DNA of 64,000 nt, taken from Plumapathes pennacea. Lineage: Eukaryota; Cnidaria; Anthozoa; Antipatharia; Myriopathidae. Each line of letters opens with the position of its first letter. Within the stretch, counting starts at the first letter, position 1. This document shows positions 52,555 to 64,000 of the stretch, piece after piece. Below the pieces are notes generated by a model. It searched no databases, was not told where the DNA came from, and saw only the letters and a list, made by a program, of their open reading frames with translations. The DNA is taken from assembly GCA_964036295.1 (NCBI GenBank), contig OZ038465.1:19810831-19874830 (forward strand). Reading direction: 5' to 3'. Position numbers and translations under genes: made by a program.

Positions 52555-52705
52555 TTGCTCGCACTATTAATGATTTACACCACTCGCGATGTTTGAAAAT
52601 TGTACCAAGTTGCACTCGCTTTATTTTGGTACAATTTTTTAAACATTTGCTTGTGGTGTAAATAATTAATATATTGCCTGTAGATTGAGCAACTCATATG
52701 ATTAC
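52555..52705. mobile_element. Inverted-repeat element, about 145 bp
   Basis: GAGTTGCTCGCACTATTAAT, TTACACCACTCGCGATGTTT pairs loosely with AAACATTTGCTTGTGGTGTA and GATTGAGCAACTC. Confidence 0.7.
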
Positions 52706-52837
52706 CTAATGATACTAAATTTTGCCATGGTGGTTGACCAAAGCCAGTTTCTCTTGTGAGAGATTGCTCTTCTGAAATCTCCCTGAATATTACTAAATTT
52801 CCCCCAAACTTAATGGGGGGCTGTGGGAGAGATAGCA

Positions 52838-53226
52838 ATAGAGTGGTAAAGTGATGACGTCATAAAAATATTTTTTCGGAAATAATGGACTTTGCACAAT
52901 TCTTCGGAATGGCCTATCTAAAAAAAGTTCACACAGAAAAAATTGGCTCTTTAGTGCATTAAACAGCTGAGATATAGGCTTTTGAAGTTCAAATTGCTTC
53001 ATACTAAACCCTCTAAACCCTCCTTTGATTTGGAACCAACACTAAATAAGAGAGTTTAGTTAAGACTATCTCAAACTTTAAACTTCTCTATCTTCGCTTT
53101 CAGTAGGGCTAGCGATTTGAAATTTTGCACACGTTCTTTCAGCAGCTGTGTATATCGCATGATGTGGTTTTGAGGTTTGAATGGAAAAGTTTGCAAAATG
53201 ATGACGTCACACTTTACCACTCTATA
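52838..53226. mobile_element. MITE with AGAGTGGTAAAGTGATGACGT ends
   Basis: AGAGTGGTAAAGTGATGACG and GATGACGTCACACTTTACCACTCT (first 20: GATGACGTCACACTTTACCA) are inverted complements 380 bp apart. Interior non-coding. Confidence 0.9.
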
Positions 53227-53398
53227 ACCAAAAAAATCCAAATGCCTGTGGATATGCAGGGGATCGAGCAGGGGTTGTTTGCTGTAGATGTGTTTACTCC
53301 ATAGGGTGTGTAGTCTACGGCCTCGTGTTGGGAACCCCTGTGACTGCGGCTCTGTTTTGAAATCAATATTATTTTGATTCCAGTGTAAGTCTTTTTTG

Positions 53399-53417
53399 CC
53401 CCCCCCCCCCCCCCCCG
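53399..53417. repeat. Poly(C) run
   Basis: About 18 C bases, followed by a CCCCTCTGGGCAAAA / GCCCCCC-rich stretch that also resembles the 54600-54745 repeat. Confidence 0.95.
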
Positions 53418-54599
53418 GCAAAAAAGCCCCCTCTGGGCAAAACTGCCCCCCTTCAAAAAAATCATCGATTTCGTGTTACAAATGATTCTGATCAAGAAGT
53501 CCCTGTGCAGCTTGTCAGTGCATAACATAGGATACTGAAATGATCAATTGAGAACAGTGAACTCTAGCCAGACATCTGGATGTAATCAGTTCATTAATGT
53601 CAAGGGCTGCATGACCTGCAGTGTCTTTGATGAAATGTTTCGGAGGAGTGGGGTGGGTGTGCGGATGGACGGATGGACAAACGGAACGAAACGGGATGGA
53701 CAGGGGGTGGGGGTGGGGAATTCCACTCACCCCATCACTGATTTTTGTGTAAGAATCATTCTCGGTTTACGGTGTGTTTTGATATAGCAGAGAACGCATG
53801 GCAGAAATTAAACCTGACAGGTTCAACTAGCTTGACCCTGTTTAGTTGTTCCCCAATTGGTCTGTGGCCTCGAGAGAAATAAGATCATGGCAGAGCAGAA
53901 CTAAGTGAAAATAGATTGTGAATATAGCTGTGGAAATCTAACTTAACTGGTGGTGAATACAGTTCACTGGAAGCAAGCAATGATAATAATCAAGTATTGT
54001 GCTAAACAGATATTCCAAAGATATCTGAGTTGTGACTCAATAGACTTAGACATGTACTGTACTGTAATCACTAACTAACTGAACGCAACACAATGGTTAG
54101 TGCTGGTTACAATATGATTAAACAAAATAAAAAAACGAACTTTTTAAATAATAGCTTGCCCTGAAAGACTCGAAACAGCGACTTGAAATTTGCTGTCGGT
54201 GATGACAAAGGTTTTGCCCTCAGAAATGGCTTGTGTAATGGGCATGCCAGGACAATCAATGACAGAGAAATCGCAGGCAGCCCACCATGTAACGATTTAT
54301 TTTTGAAAAGCAAACACAAACCTGAATTTTAAAGTTCTCGAAGTGGAAGGAAAAGAATAGGAAATAATATAAAAAAGGGAGGAGGGTAGTACCCTCCTTC
54401 CCCATCTCCCCTGAGTTCAAGTTTTTTTTTTCCGTATTTTCCGTAATTGGTGTCACATTTTGGCGCAACTGAAAAACTCTCTTTTATGACGCCTTAGAAT
54501 AGTCCTAGTATTGTGCTTAACTTTTTGATATTGCCTTTGTTTGTACTTAAGTATCCTTGTTTGACAAGAGTTATTTGTAACTATTGAAACGACCTTTCT

Positions 54600-54746
54600 G
54601 AACGCCGGGCATTTTAGCCCAGAGGGGGAAACTTTAACTGGAACATTTTTGCCTGGGCGGAAATGCCCGGGGGCATTATTGCCTGGGATGAAATGCCCAG
54701 GGAGGCAAAATATTGGGGGGAGAGGGGGGGGGGGGGGGGGGGGGTA
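54600..54746. repeat. Repeat with AAATGCCCGGG words ending in poly(G)
   Basis: GCCTGGGCGGAAATGCCCGG and GCCTGGGATGAAATGCCCAG are tandem 35-bp units followed by about 23 G bases (54722-54744). Confidence 0.8.
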
Positions 54747-55259
54747 CCGCTACGAAACTATATCGCAAATAGCTCAGAAGCCGTTGAATCAGCTTTAGCC
54801 AAAAGTTTCTGTGGCGATATGGAATACGGCTTGGAGGATACTAAGCCTAAAAATATTTTGCTCCTCGGCTATGAAACAAGAGAAAAAGACCATTTCCTGT
54901 GAGTGTTTACAAATTTATATGCAAATTAGGCCTGGTTTATACGTCGCACAATCGTTGAACTTATTTCACACGAATTTACTTCCAGCAATTAAATTCAACG
55001 TTTACGGCGACGTCTAAATCACATTGTATTAGTTTGTATCCGTCTGAGGAATTAAAGGGGAGCTCTAATATGAAGAACTCCGCCACGTGCAAAAACTTAC
55101 TCGGCTACTCTTGCCACGAGTTTGCATATAGTCCCTGTGCGACAATAATTCCTCACCTGGGACCCCCTCCCCTGAAATAGGGTATCGATTTTTGAGCCTT
55201 TGGTCTGGAATAGGTCGGAGATTTTGATATTGGCCTGAAATACTATTTCCCTATTTAAT

Positions 55260-55958
<699 letters not shown>

Positions 55959-56139
55959 TCGAAGGTGTTTTCTGCCTTTGCTAGTCTTGTGCATTCTAAC
56001 AAGCATTCCGTGCAACTGCTGCACTCTTAGTAGAGACAGTTGGCATGTGCAGTGCAAACTAGCAATAGGCACACGGGACATTGTGCCGCTTTGTCCCTCC
56101 CCTGGTAAAGAAACCTGTCCACTGTGATGAACAGCCAAT

Positions 56140-56272
56140 AAGAATGACTCGTCCCCAGTCGTCTCTCTTATTCGGGGCTTTCCTCCTTCCCATCGTTCCC
56201 CGCGTCAACTTTCCTCCTTTCCGTCACTCCCTGCGCTGCTAGCCCCCGGATAAGAGAGACGACGAGAACATT
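56140..56272. mobile_element. Small inverted-repeat element
   Basis: ACTCGTCCCCAGTCGTCTCTC, shortened TCGTCTCTCTTATTCGGGG, pairs with CCCCCGGATAAGAGAGACGACG at the right. The centre has two copies of TTTCCTCCTT with a CGTC block. Confidence 0.75.
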
Positions 56273-56487
56273 CTTGAACGGAAGTTGCTGGTAGAAATTT
56301 GCGCTTTCCGAAAAATAAACGTAACCAAGGATAAAAGGGTATGTATTTGTAGCTCTGGAGTTCAGGAATTTAGAGATGATTTTTAGGCGCGAGCAGAATT
56401 TCGGGAGTTATGGTCGATTGCGTGGCGTGGTGTGCTTTATCTCACTCGTTCTTCGTGCTGAGTACAATACACGCTCTAAATCTTTGC

Positions 56488-56910
56488 TGAACTAGTTGGG
56501 CTGGGAAAAGCTTAATGAAAGAAGAGCAAAACAGAAGGCTGTAATGATGTACAAAGTAAGGAACTCTAGTGCACCTGAGTTGTCTTACCGCTCTGTTCAA
56601 AACTGTAGCAGAAGCAAATTCGTATAATCTTAGAGAATCATCCACTAAAGTTTATTTGCTACGCCCAAACACAGAATTTATGAGAAAAAGCTTTAGTTAC
56701 AATGGGGCCACAACGTGGAACAAGCTTTCTACTGATTTACACAAAACCACATTCCCAGAATCATTTAAAAGCAAACTTAAGGCCATCAACCTTATGGATG
56801 GGAGGGGTGGGAGGGATTTTATCACTAAACTTAAACTTACATGTATATTTCTTATTTTAACACGGCTTCTATGTAAATCAACTATGGTTGTTAGAACTTC
56901 TAACTTATAA
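56488..56910 (+). mobile_element. LINE remnant (reverse transcriptase C-terminus) with a frameshift
   Basis: One frame reads WEKLNERRAKQKAVMMYKVR, then NSSAPEL. A second frame continues SYNLRESSTKVYLLRPNTEF, MRKSFSYNGATTWNKLS, PESFKSKLKAI. Together these are the last blocks of a CR1/L2-type ORF2 (the R-R-x-K-A-x-MMYK block, YNLR, KRSFxYxGAxxWNxLP, FKxxLK). The switch between frames near 56590 shows it is broken. Confidence 0.88.
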
Positions 56911-57111
56911 ACATGCAGTCAGCCATGCGCAACACGCGTATTTAATGACCTACGGCTCCACAGTACGATTTTACAGAAGCAGATTTAAATTGCTTCTGTG
57001 AAGCTCAAAACTGAAGATTGCTGTTCCATAAAAGGGTTCTCGAGCAAGAAGGGGTTCCCAACACGCGGCAGTCAGTCATGCGCAACACGCATATTTAATT
57101 AGCCTGGCTTA

Positions 57112-57175
57112 CATGCAGAATACCCTGCCACTTCTGACCACATCAAAATTCCTGAAGTGGCAGGGTATTCTACAG
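57112..57175. mobile_element. Short near-perfect hairpin
   Basis: CAGAATACCCTGCCACTTCT and TGAAGTGGCAGGGTATTCTA pair around an 18-bp loop. It may be a mini-MITE. Confidence 0.85.
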
Positions 57176-58270
57176 TTGGAACTGCACAGCGGCTATACGT
57201 GGCTTGTTGAGCCCGCGATCTACAAAATCCCAAACTAAGCAAATAGACAGTAAATACTTTAAAGCACACAACCTTTGCCTGGCTAGACTCAGGCCCGAAA
57301 AAAAGACAGCGACTGAAGTACTATCGCGAATAAAGAGGATAATGGACAACTAAGCAGTGTTAAATTTGCGGTTTTTTGACTTGAACCATGTGAAAAAGAG
57401 ATTGAGCGAAACCATGGCTAGTTATGTACCGATCAGGGGGAGGGGGGATGTGCGAGTTTCGAGTTGATCGGTACATAAGTTTCCATTCTTCAAGAGAAGC
57501 AAATCCAGTGAAGACAGTCGGGCATTCAACCGTCACCGGATTACCCACATTTAGCTGGGATGAGCTTACGGAAAAGACGAGATAGGAAGAGGCAGCTTTA
57601 GTTCTGTTTTAGTGCGAAGCGACGCGAAGGTGAAGTGGTCGTCGTCAAATGGCTTCATTTTTCCCCCGCCATTCAAAACAAAAGGACCTGGGAACGAGGT
57701 TGGCTCACCAAGTCCCATTTACCAATTCCCGGGAAATTAGATTGTGTCTCGAAAAAGCGCAACTTGGTCTTTGGTTAGGATGCAGCGTAGGCTGGAGCAA
57801 TCGTGGCTTCTAATTTAAACATTTTCGGTGCCCAAGATCGACTGTACTGACAAGCGCAAAACTGATTGAGTCAGTCATTTAATAATTCGTCTAATTACGC
57901 TTTTCTTGACTGGCAAGACAGTCGTGCCGTATTCTGTAGTTACGTGTGAAAAGTTGAAGAGAATTTCGGGATTTTGTTTGAAAACGCATAACGCATGTAG
58001 TCTGAACTAAACCATACTGTCCTGCGACAAACTTTCGCAAACTTTTCTCGAGCGGCCGACTGGTGATGCGTGCTACAATCGCCAATATATTCATAACCGG
58101 CAGCCTCCGTGTGGTTTCTAAGCGATTAATTTATCTCTTAGCGGAAAATAGACAAGAACCCCGCATCTCGAAAACCCACCTACAGGGCAATTAAGGTAGT
58201 TTCTGCGATTATCGTAAGTCTAGTAATGTAGTAATTGTAATGGTATAGGTTAAGATTGTAGTGATACGGA
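57176..58270. other. Sulfotransferase 5' flank: no gene recognised
   Basis: Unique non-coding sequence, with a 13-bp inverted pair (TTATGTACCGATC at 57421 and GATCGGTACATAA at 57467). No reading frame with protein-like character was found. Confidence 0.45.
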
Positions 58271-58277
58271 TGGGTAA

Positions 58278-58299
58278 AAGGGGGGGGGGGGGGGGGGGG
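58278..58299. repeat. Poly(G) run
   Basis: About 22 G bases, 230 bp upstream of the sulfotransferase start codon. Confidence 0.95.
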
Positions 58300-58527
58300 T
58301 GTCGAATGTGTACCCGACCACTGATAAACTGATTTAGAACGCGCAGCCAGAATATCAGTGGGGGTTACACACAGGACACCAAATTGACCGTTTTCAGACA
58401 GTTTAAGTGCCCGGCAATGTCAGCTGAAAAAGGTGTGGAGGCAGGTGGCATTGTGAACATCCTTTCTTCTTTGTGATGATCATTATTTATTTTGCTGCAC
58501 AGCAACCAAAGGGTATATGGTAGTGCG

Positions 58528-60966
58528 ATGTCAACATCGAAAGTTTTTCAAGACACAGAAGGAGAATGGACAGGGCCAAAACATGTTATGTTTTGTGGAA
58601 TCGGAATCCCTGGTTGGACGTCTGTGCATCCTGACACAGAGAAGGATCTCCCACACTTCCTCACAAAAAAAGATGATCTTTTCATTGCGAGCTATCCCAA
58701 GTCAGGTGCGTGGGACTAGTATTTCAATAATGTTTGAGCATAAACGAAAATATACCAAGTACTTTTGGGGGCTGTAGTGTTCCAGTCCTGTTTTGGACCC
58801 ACATTTACAAAACCAGATCAATATGAATTTAAGTTGTCCATCAGCGACGTGCTGCTAGACTGAAAAAAGGAAAAAACTCACTGTGGACGAGGTCTGGCAG
58901 TACTGTTGTCAACCTACACCGTACTCTGGAAGCGATCTACAATAAAGACGAAAGTAGGTCATAAATTCCTAAAGTAAGAAATCGTTGTCTTTGCCAATTA
59001 CATGCCTGCAACGATCAGCCCGCACAAACGAACTAAATTCATTTCTTCTAATATATGTATAAAAATATGCGAGAACGACTACTTCAAACTTGGTATGAAC
59101 TGTGCAAAATAGGGCGACATGATGGTAGACCATTAGCTATTTTTCTTATTTTAGCATTGCATCAGCTTTTATTGTGCCGATAATCAACAAACACTAGAAA
59201 TTGAAGGTCGTTTGGAAAGCCTTCTAAGTTAAAGGAGGTTCTACTCGCAGAGTAAACTAAAGTAGAAACTGATTGTGGTGTAAAATATATTGTAAAGGAA
59301 TGCTTGGAACTTAACCATCGTTAAGCCTGGAGAGAGCGGGCTGGGGACTGAATATTTTGTCGTCCCAAAACCGACTTACATTGTTCCAATAACCTTGAAT
59401 GTGATATTTCTCTCACGACAGGTACCACGTGGACGGAAGAGATCGTCTGGCAGATTTTAAACAATGGTCAAGCAACCATGAAGAGAATGGAAGATCGAAT
59501 TCCAGAATTTGTCGTCTGCCAATTGCTCGACAGTATGAATATAGGTGACGAGAAGCAAGACGGTCGCACAGTTCTTGAGAATCTCGCCAGTCCCCGTCTG
59601 ATAAAGTGCCACCTTCCTTATCACTTGATTCCCAAGGGCAGGACCGAAGCTAATGGGTGCAAGTACATCTACATAGCGAGAAATCCCAAAGACGTTACTG
59701 TGTCCTATTATCATTGGATGAAGGGTATTCCTGAAGAGGAGAGCGGATTACGAGGACCATTTGAATTTTTTGCAAGTCTCTTTCTTCAAGGAAAATGTGA
59801 GAAAACGTTCTACGCAAACTACCGCACACAAAACACTAAATACACTAAAACAAATGCTGACATTAATCGTTAACGTGAAAAACGATAAAATTTAGAACGA
59901 TGTATAAAATGTTACAGTTTACAGTCAATCCCAAAAAGGTTGTTGTGTCGAAATATGAATGACATATACACTGTTGTTAAATTTATCTATCACGTAAACC
60001 ACAATTACCTATCACGTGGCCACTGATAAATATATTATTACTATGTAAAAATACGTTATATCAGGCTATTTATATAGTCTCATGGTTACCAGTAGCTTGA
60101 ATAGGAAATTCTAAAGCATTTTGCTGTATTGCTAGTTTATAACACGATAGTTACAAGTGGTCATGTTAGATATATAAATGTGTATTTGTATACGTTTTTG
60201 TATATTATTATTATATATTTGGACATTGCAAGTAGTTTTAAATGTGTTTTTATTTATATTTTTGTACTTCTGCAGTGGTGTATGGTCCTTGGTTAGACCA
60301 CGTGCTCGGCTGGTGGAAACACAAAAATGACCCAAACATTCTGTTTCTCAAATACGAGGACCTGAAGAAGGTTTATCATTATTTATCTTTTCTGCTGATT
60401 TTGGTTTCGATGTGTTGTGCACCTGTTTTTGTCAAATTGTCGCCTTTGGTGTGGAAGTGGTTTGCTTTGGCCTCATTCATATGAAAAAAGCTGTCCCCGA
60501 ACCCGAGGCACTCAAGGCACTCTCTTCATGTAAGCGCGGCATAAGTTTTACAGATTCAAAAAAGCTGTCATGGCTCAAACCACAAAGAAAAACAACAACA
60601 ACAAAGCAAAAATCTAGAGCCTCAAACCCTCACTCAGGGTATCTCCAAATCAGTGTTATGAAAGTGCTAACTGCAAATATTTTCCAGGACCTTGAGAAAA
60701 ACGTGAGGAAGATCGCAGAATTCCTGGAAAGGGCGGTTTCAGAAGAAACAGTAAAGCGCATCGCTAAGCAGTGCACCTTCCAGGAAATGGCCAAGAACCC
60801 GTCTGTTTACACATATATTACTCCTGGCCCTAAATTTATTCGCAAGGGGAAGGTCGGGGATTGGAAGAACCACTTCTCCCCTGAGCTGGATAGCAAGTTT
60901 GAGACCGAGTTAGTAGCCAAGTTAGAAGGTACTGGACTCCACTTCGAATTGACTGAAGAATGCTGA
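58528..60966 (+). CDS. Cytosolic sulfotransferase (SULT family), 308 aa, 4 exons
   Basis: Transfers the sulfuryl group of PAPS to hydroxyl or amine groups of small acceptors in the cytosol. Exons 58528-58705, 59422-59796, 60276-60370 and 60688-60966 (TGA) join in frame with GT-AG borders. The ATG at 58528 is chosen because it begins MSTSKVFQDTEGEW; an acceptor at 58502 suggests an untranslated exon further left. The 5'-phosphosulfate loop YPKSGTTW is at 56-63, split by intron 1. The catalytic His123 is in KCHLPYHLIP. The 3'-phosphate site YIARNPKDVTVSYYHW has Arg146 and Ser154. LFLKYEDLKK precedes intron 3, and the C-terminal PAPS motif RKGKVGDWKNHF starts at 268. Length and motif order fit intact animal SULT enzymes. 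The acceptor substrate cannot be predicted. Confidence 0.95.
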
Positions 60967-60974
60967 AACCTGGC

Positions 60975-61382
60975 ATACCGTCGATAAGGGTTTTAATTCC
61001 TTTTCAATACCATTCCATGTTTTTGGGCCCAGATATCTAATGTTAAATTTACTATAGTTAGTTTTTATTGGGCAGGTAAAATGAGGATTTGCTGGCTAGT
61101 CTAGTATTGCAAAAGTGTTTACTAGACAAGAGTCGAAGAGTTTGTCAAAGACACAGAAGTTTGTTACAGGAAAATTCAAGCATAAAAAGAGCAATGTGGA
61201 AATAGATCAGTTAGTTTAGGCAGATTAAACTCATAAGAAAATGAAGTTGTGTAAGCATCAAAAGATGAAAAGCTGATAATACATATTGCTTTTTTCTGTA
61301 AGATGACAAGTGGTTGTATATTAGTTGGATAAGTGTTGCCCCATGTCAGCAGAAAAGGATAGATTAATGAATAATACAATTG
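60975..61382 (-). mobile_element. LINE remnant (reverse transcriptase C-terminus)
   Basis: The minus strand reads LIYPFLLTWGNTYPTNIQPL, VILQKKAICIISFSSFDAYT, then, beyond stops, NIRYLGPKTWNGIEKELKPL. These match the late ORF2 blocks of CR1/L2-type LINEs (YPxLxYG, LQKKAIRII, LGPxxWNxL). It has several frame breaks. It starts about 10 bp after the sulfotransferase stop, so it may contribute to that gene's 3' untranslated region in antisense. Confidence 0.85.
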
Positions 61383-61494
61383 TATAAGCCTTCGCTTCGA
61401 TACTTATGTACATTTTTTACTGAATGCGTTTTTCTGTGAGTCTTTCGAGTATTCCCGTTCCGTAACAGATTTAAAGTTGAAAGCGAGGAATGTA

Positions 61495-62295
61495 ATACGA
61501 GACTCCTTTATGATATTATTGCGGTTTTGTTCACAGCGTGTTCAGTCATTTGTGACTAACAAACTCAATGCTTAGGACTATTTCGGTGTATTTTTCATAT
61601 CTAGTACTACAGTTACCAATGCGAAACAAAGGCCGCATGATCGAATGGAAGAAATGTTTCAACAGGCACTGTACGATAAGCCGAAGCATTTTGACAACTG
61701 TCACGCTCGCGCGCAGCATAAACACGTAATATATCCACAGAGCGGCGTCATGGTAGTCTTAAACCGCGAAAATAGATATTTTCGTCACAAAAACGGATAT
61801 ACTTTCGGCGAAAAAACGCTACAAAACAGCTACAGTATGTACGAGGCAACAGATTTCATGTACAGTGTAAAGCACATTATAAAATCATTGTTTATACGGC
61901 TAAAGTTCGTCATGGCTTTGGTGTCCGCTATGTCACCACAGAAAGTTCGTTGGGACTAAATAATTAGCGGCGACAGAGTTATTTGCAATCCTGCAGCGGT
62001 AATTCATTAAACTAAAAAATCGAACCCATCAAACATTTGTTTACGGCTAACTTTTGAACGCAAGCCAAAATCGTTCCCAAAAACCAAGTTTACCCGTGCA
62101 TGTTCCACAGAGCCAAACGGTGTTGAGTTTGGATGGAATACAGCTAACTTTTACACACTATTGTATTAACGTACAATTCAATCGCGGCGCCCACGTCTCA
62201 AGTTGTTCGCGAAGTCACCTTACGTCATCGCATATTACGTGGCAATTTGAACCAATCACCGCGTGTTGATTCGTAACCCAGAAAAAAACTAATAT
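61495..62295 (-). mobile_element. Large non-autonomous repeat, copy 2 (inverted relative to 51060-51995)
   Basis: Runs from TTCACAGCGTGTTCAGTCAT through GATCGAATGGAAGAAATGTT and the CACCACAGAAAGTT and GTTCCACAGAGCCAAACGGT blocks to GAACCAATCACCGCGTGTTG, i.e. the reverse of copy 1. Confidence 0.8.
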
Positions 62296-62299
62296 AACA

Positions 62300-63575
62300 T
62301 GATAAAGACATATTTGCAATTATAAGCTCGTCGGGCTACGCGGAACGAGCAATAAAGGGGACTTCGATTTAACCGAGTTCGAAATAGCGGGGTTCGACTC
62401 TAGTAGCTTAAGGTGAAAATATTGTTCAGGCCAGTAGTCAAAACCTCTTGAAATAACCGTATACTACAATGGTACAGCGACTATACAGTACATGTTCTGA
62501 CAGATTATTCCACATTCGTATAGATTTGACAAAGGGGGGAAACTGAAAGGAAATGGTTGTAAGTATGCATGTGCGAATTAAAGAGATATGTTGAGTAATT
62601 TGTTATTGATCTTAAAAAAGCAAGGACATTTGGTGCAGTAAGAAAGTGCCTGTTTTCGAGGGAGCCCTAACCCAAAATAAGCGGTTTTGATGATGCCAAA
62701 GAAATGCAGCACATATACTGTAGACATGAAGCCTTGCATGAAGATTCAATTCTTTGCTGAATAAACAGTTTTGATGATGTCGTATGAAAACAATCTATAT
62801 CACAAAAAACTCTGCCATCAGTTCACCATCAATTATTATCGGACAATTAAATATATCTTACTGACCGAGCGCGAGGTCCGTACGGGAGAATAATGCTTGA
62901 GTTCTCTTTTTACGCATTTATGGACCAAGCCGCCGCGGCGAGGTTTATAAACACGTAAAACTAGAAATACGATAATCGCATATACCCCCCTCACTCTGCC
63001 ATTGATGGGACTTTTACTTTGGTAACTCCCAATAAGAGAAGCCTTTGTTTTACCGAAATGTTGACTCAATCTTTTCTTCGAACTCAAGTGCTACACGCAA
63101 AGGAAGGAGAAAAAGAATGGTGTGTGTTATACTTTTGCGTTGAAAAAAGAATCGATTGCGTGACAAAGTACGTATTTCCCACGGTCGGCACGTCAAATTA
63201 ATTCATACAGTCTGCCAAGCACGTTCTCGAAATTTAATACTCAAAGTTTGAAGTTGGTCGGCCGTCGTACTACGGGAAAAAAGGAACACTGATTTTCCAA
63301 TTTTGAATTCATAGGCAGTACAATTAAATAGGCTTCCTGTGCGATTTGTTTTTACTACCGCATGCACCAGCAGGCATGCATATTTAATAGGCTCGAATTG
63401 TTTTGTATGTGAACCCACTCAAAACAGCAAAATTTCTCCCAGAATCAAAGCAAAACTTGAACAGTTTACTTCAAATTATACACGGGCTTCAGACCCAGTA
63501 ATACTTCTAAGGGCTTGTGAACGATTCTCGCTGCAATCACCGCGTGTCAGATTACAGAAAAATAAGACATCTGAC
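62300..63575. other. No gene recognised
   Basis: AT-rich unique sequence. The small open frames here have no recognisable motif or splice support. Confidence 0.4.
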
Positions 63576-63763
63576 TAAATCATTCAAGACTCCAAGTTCC
63601 GATTGCTCTGAGCAAATACGGTAGCCGAAACTGGCGACAGAAGCGTAGTAAAACAATACTTCGAGGGAAAATGATCAGCATACAGATTTTAATACATTCT
63701 TGAAGTGATCGAGTTACAAAATATATATTTGTCACGGTGATTGTTCGATTTCCACTGACTAAC

Positions 63764-64000
63764 CTTTGTTGCTTGTCCTTTCTAAATAAGTATCTGAGTT
63801 TAACACAAAACGGCGTCTGAAGCTCCCGATTTGCTTTCAAGCGCTGTTCCCTTTGCGGAGTTGTCTGTGTTACCCGCTTCTGTTCATGTCGCTTTTGGTC
63901 GGCATTCATGCGCTGTTGTCTTAATTTGCGGAGTCTTCTCTTCGGCCCGCTTTTTCTCCTGAAGTTTCCGATTTGCGTTCAAGCGCTGTTCTCTTTGCGG
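63764..64000 (-). pseudogene. Partial reading frame with repeated REQR-type motifs, frameshifted
   Basis: From the right edge the minus strand reads PQREQRLNANRKLQEKKRAE, then EKTPQI. A one-base shift then gives RQQRMNADQKRHEQKRVTQ and TPQREQRLKANRELQ, ending at a GTTAGT donor near 63764. The unit of about 48 bp (REQRL-ANR-LQ) recurs and is seen as the DNA repeat 63812-63859 versus 63958-64000. Such basic coiled-coil TPEQRxxRLxxxRxRxR arrays occur in proteins linked to mobile elements. The frameshift suggests decay, or an assembly error. Confidence 0.45.

Noticed and set aside
58417..58446. Upstream ATG (MSAEKGVEAG) as an extra first exon of the sulfotransferase
   Set aside because: Its possible donors leave one extra base, which joins to the wrong frame at the 58502 acceptor; the ATG at 58528 gives a complete enzyme.

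Overview
The window is animal nuclear DNA. It is AT-rich, has long intergenic stretches, and its genes are split into many short exons with consensus splice sites. It is packed with short inverted-repeat elements (MITEs), LINE reverse-transcriptase remnants, a probable SINE and long microsatellites. The repeat style, and short glutamate-receptor-like channels carrying a potassium-channel filter, suggest an anthozoan cnidarian such as a stony coral or sea anemone. That placement is inference; no marker gene in the window fixes the species.

Layout. (1) 1-1600: repeats and a lone minus-strand signal-peptide exon (1498-1585) of a gene running off the left side. (2) 3031-17145: two paralogous channel genes in head-to-head orientation. 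Gene A is on the minus strand (9148 to 3031, 7 exons, 530 aa) and gene B on the plus strand (10350 to 17145, 8 exons, 517 aa), with a 1.2-kb shared upstream region. Both have a signal peptide, an S1-like half of a glutamate-receptor-type ligand-binding domain, M1, a pore with the potassium filter TVGYGD, a pore-lining helix, an S2-like half, a fourth membrane segment and a cytosolic tail. They lack the large amino-terminal domain of normal animal ionotropic glutamate receptors. (3) 50438 to 17729, minus strand: VPS35L, the scaffold of the Retriever endosomal recycling complex. I could thread all 38 coding exons with consistent phase to give 964 residues, close to the human length. Its 3' end faces the 3' end of gene B. 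(4) 50439-50558: a compact 120-bp bidirectional promoter between VPS35L and the first exon (50559-50745) of an unrecognised plus-strand gene. (5) 50.8-58.4 kb: repeats only. (6) 58528-60966: a complete 4-exon cytosolic sulfotransferase, 308 aa. (7) 61-64 kb: a LINE remnant, a large inverted-repeat copy and, at the right edge, a partial degenerate minus-strand reading frame with repeated REQR-type motifs.

The genes do not form an operon. Gene A and gene B probably arose by inverted duplication and may share upstream control. VPS35L (endosomal recycling) and the sulfotransferase (conjugation of small molecules) are unrelated housekeeping or metabolic neighbours. The most interesting system is the pair of potassium-filter, glutamate-receptor-like channels, with a candidate mutually exclusive exon in gene B placed beside a foldback transposon.

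All exon coordinates come from manual reading of splice sites and reading frame; no alignment program or database search was run.
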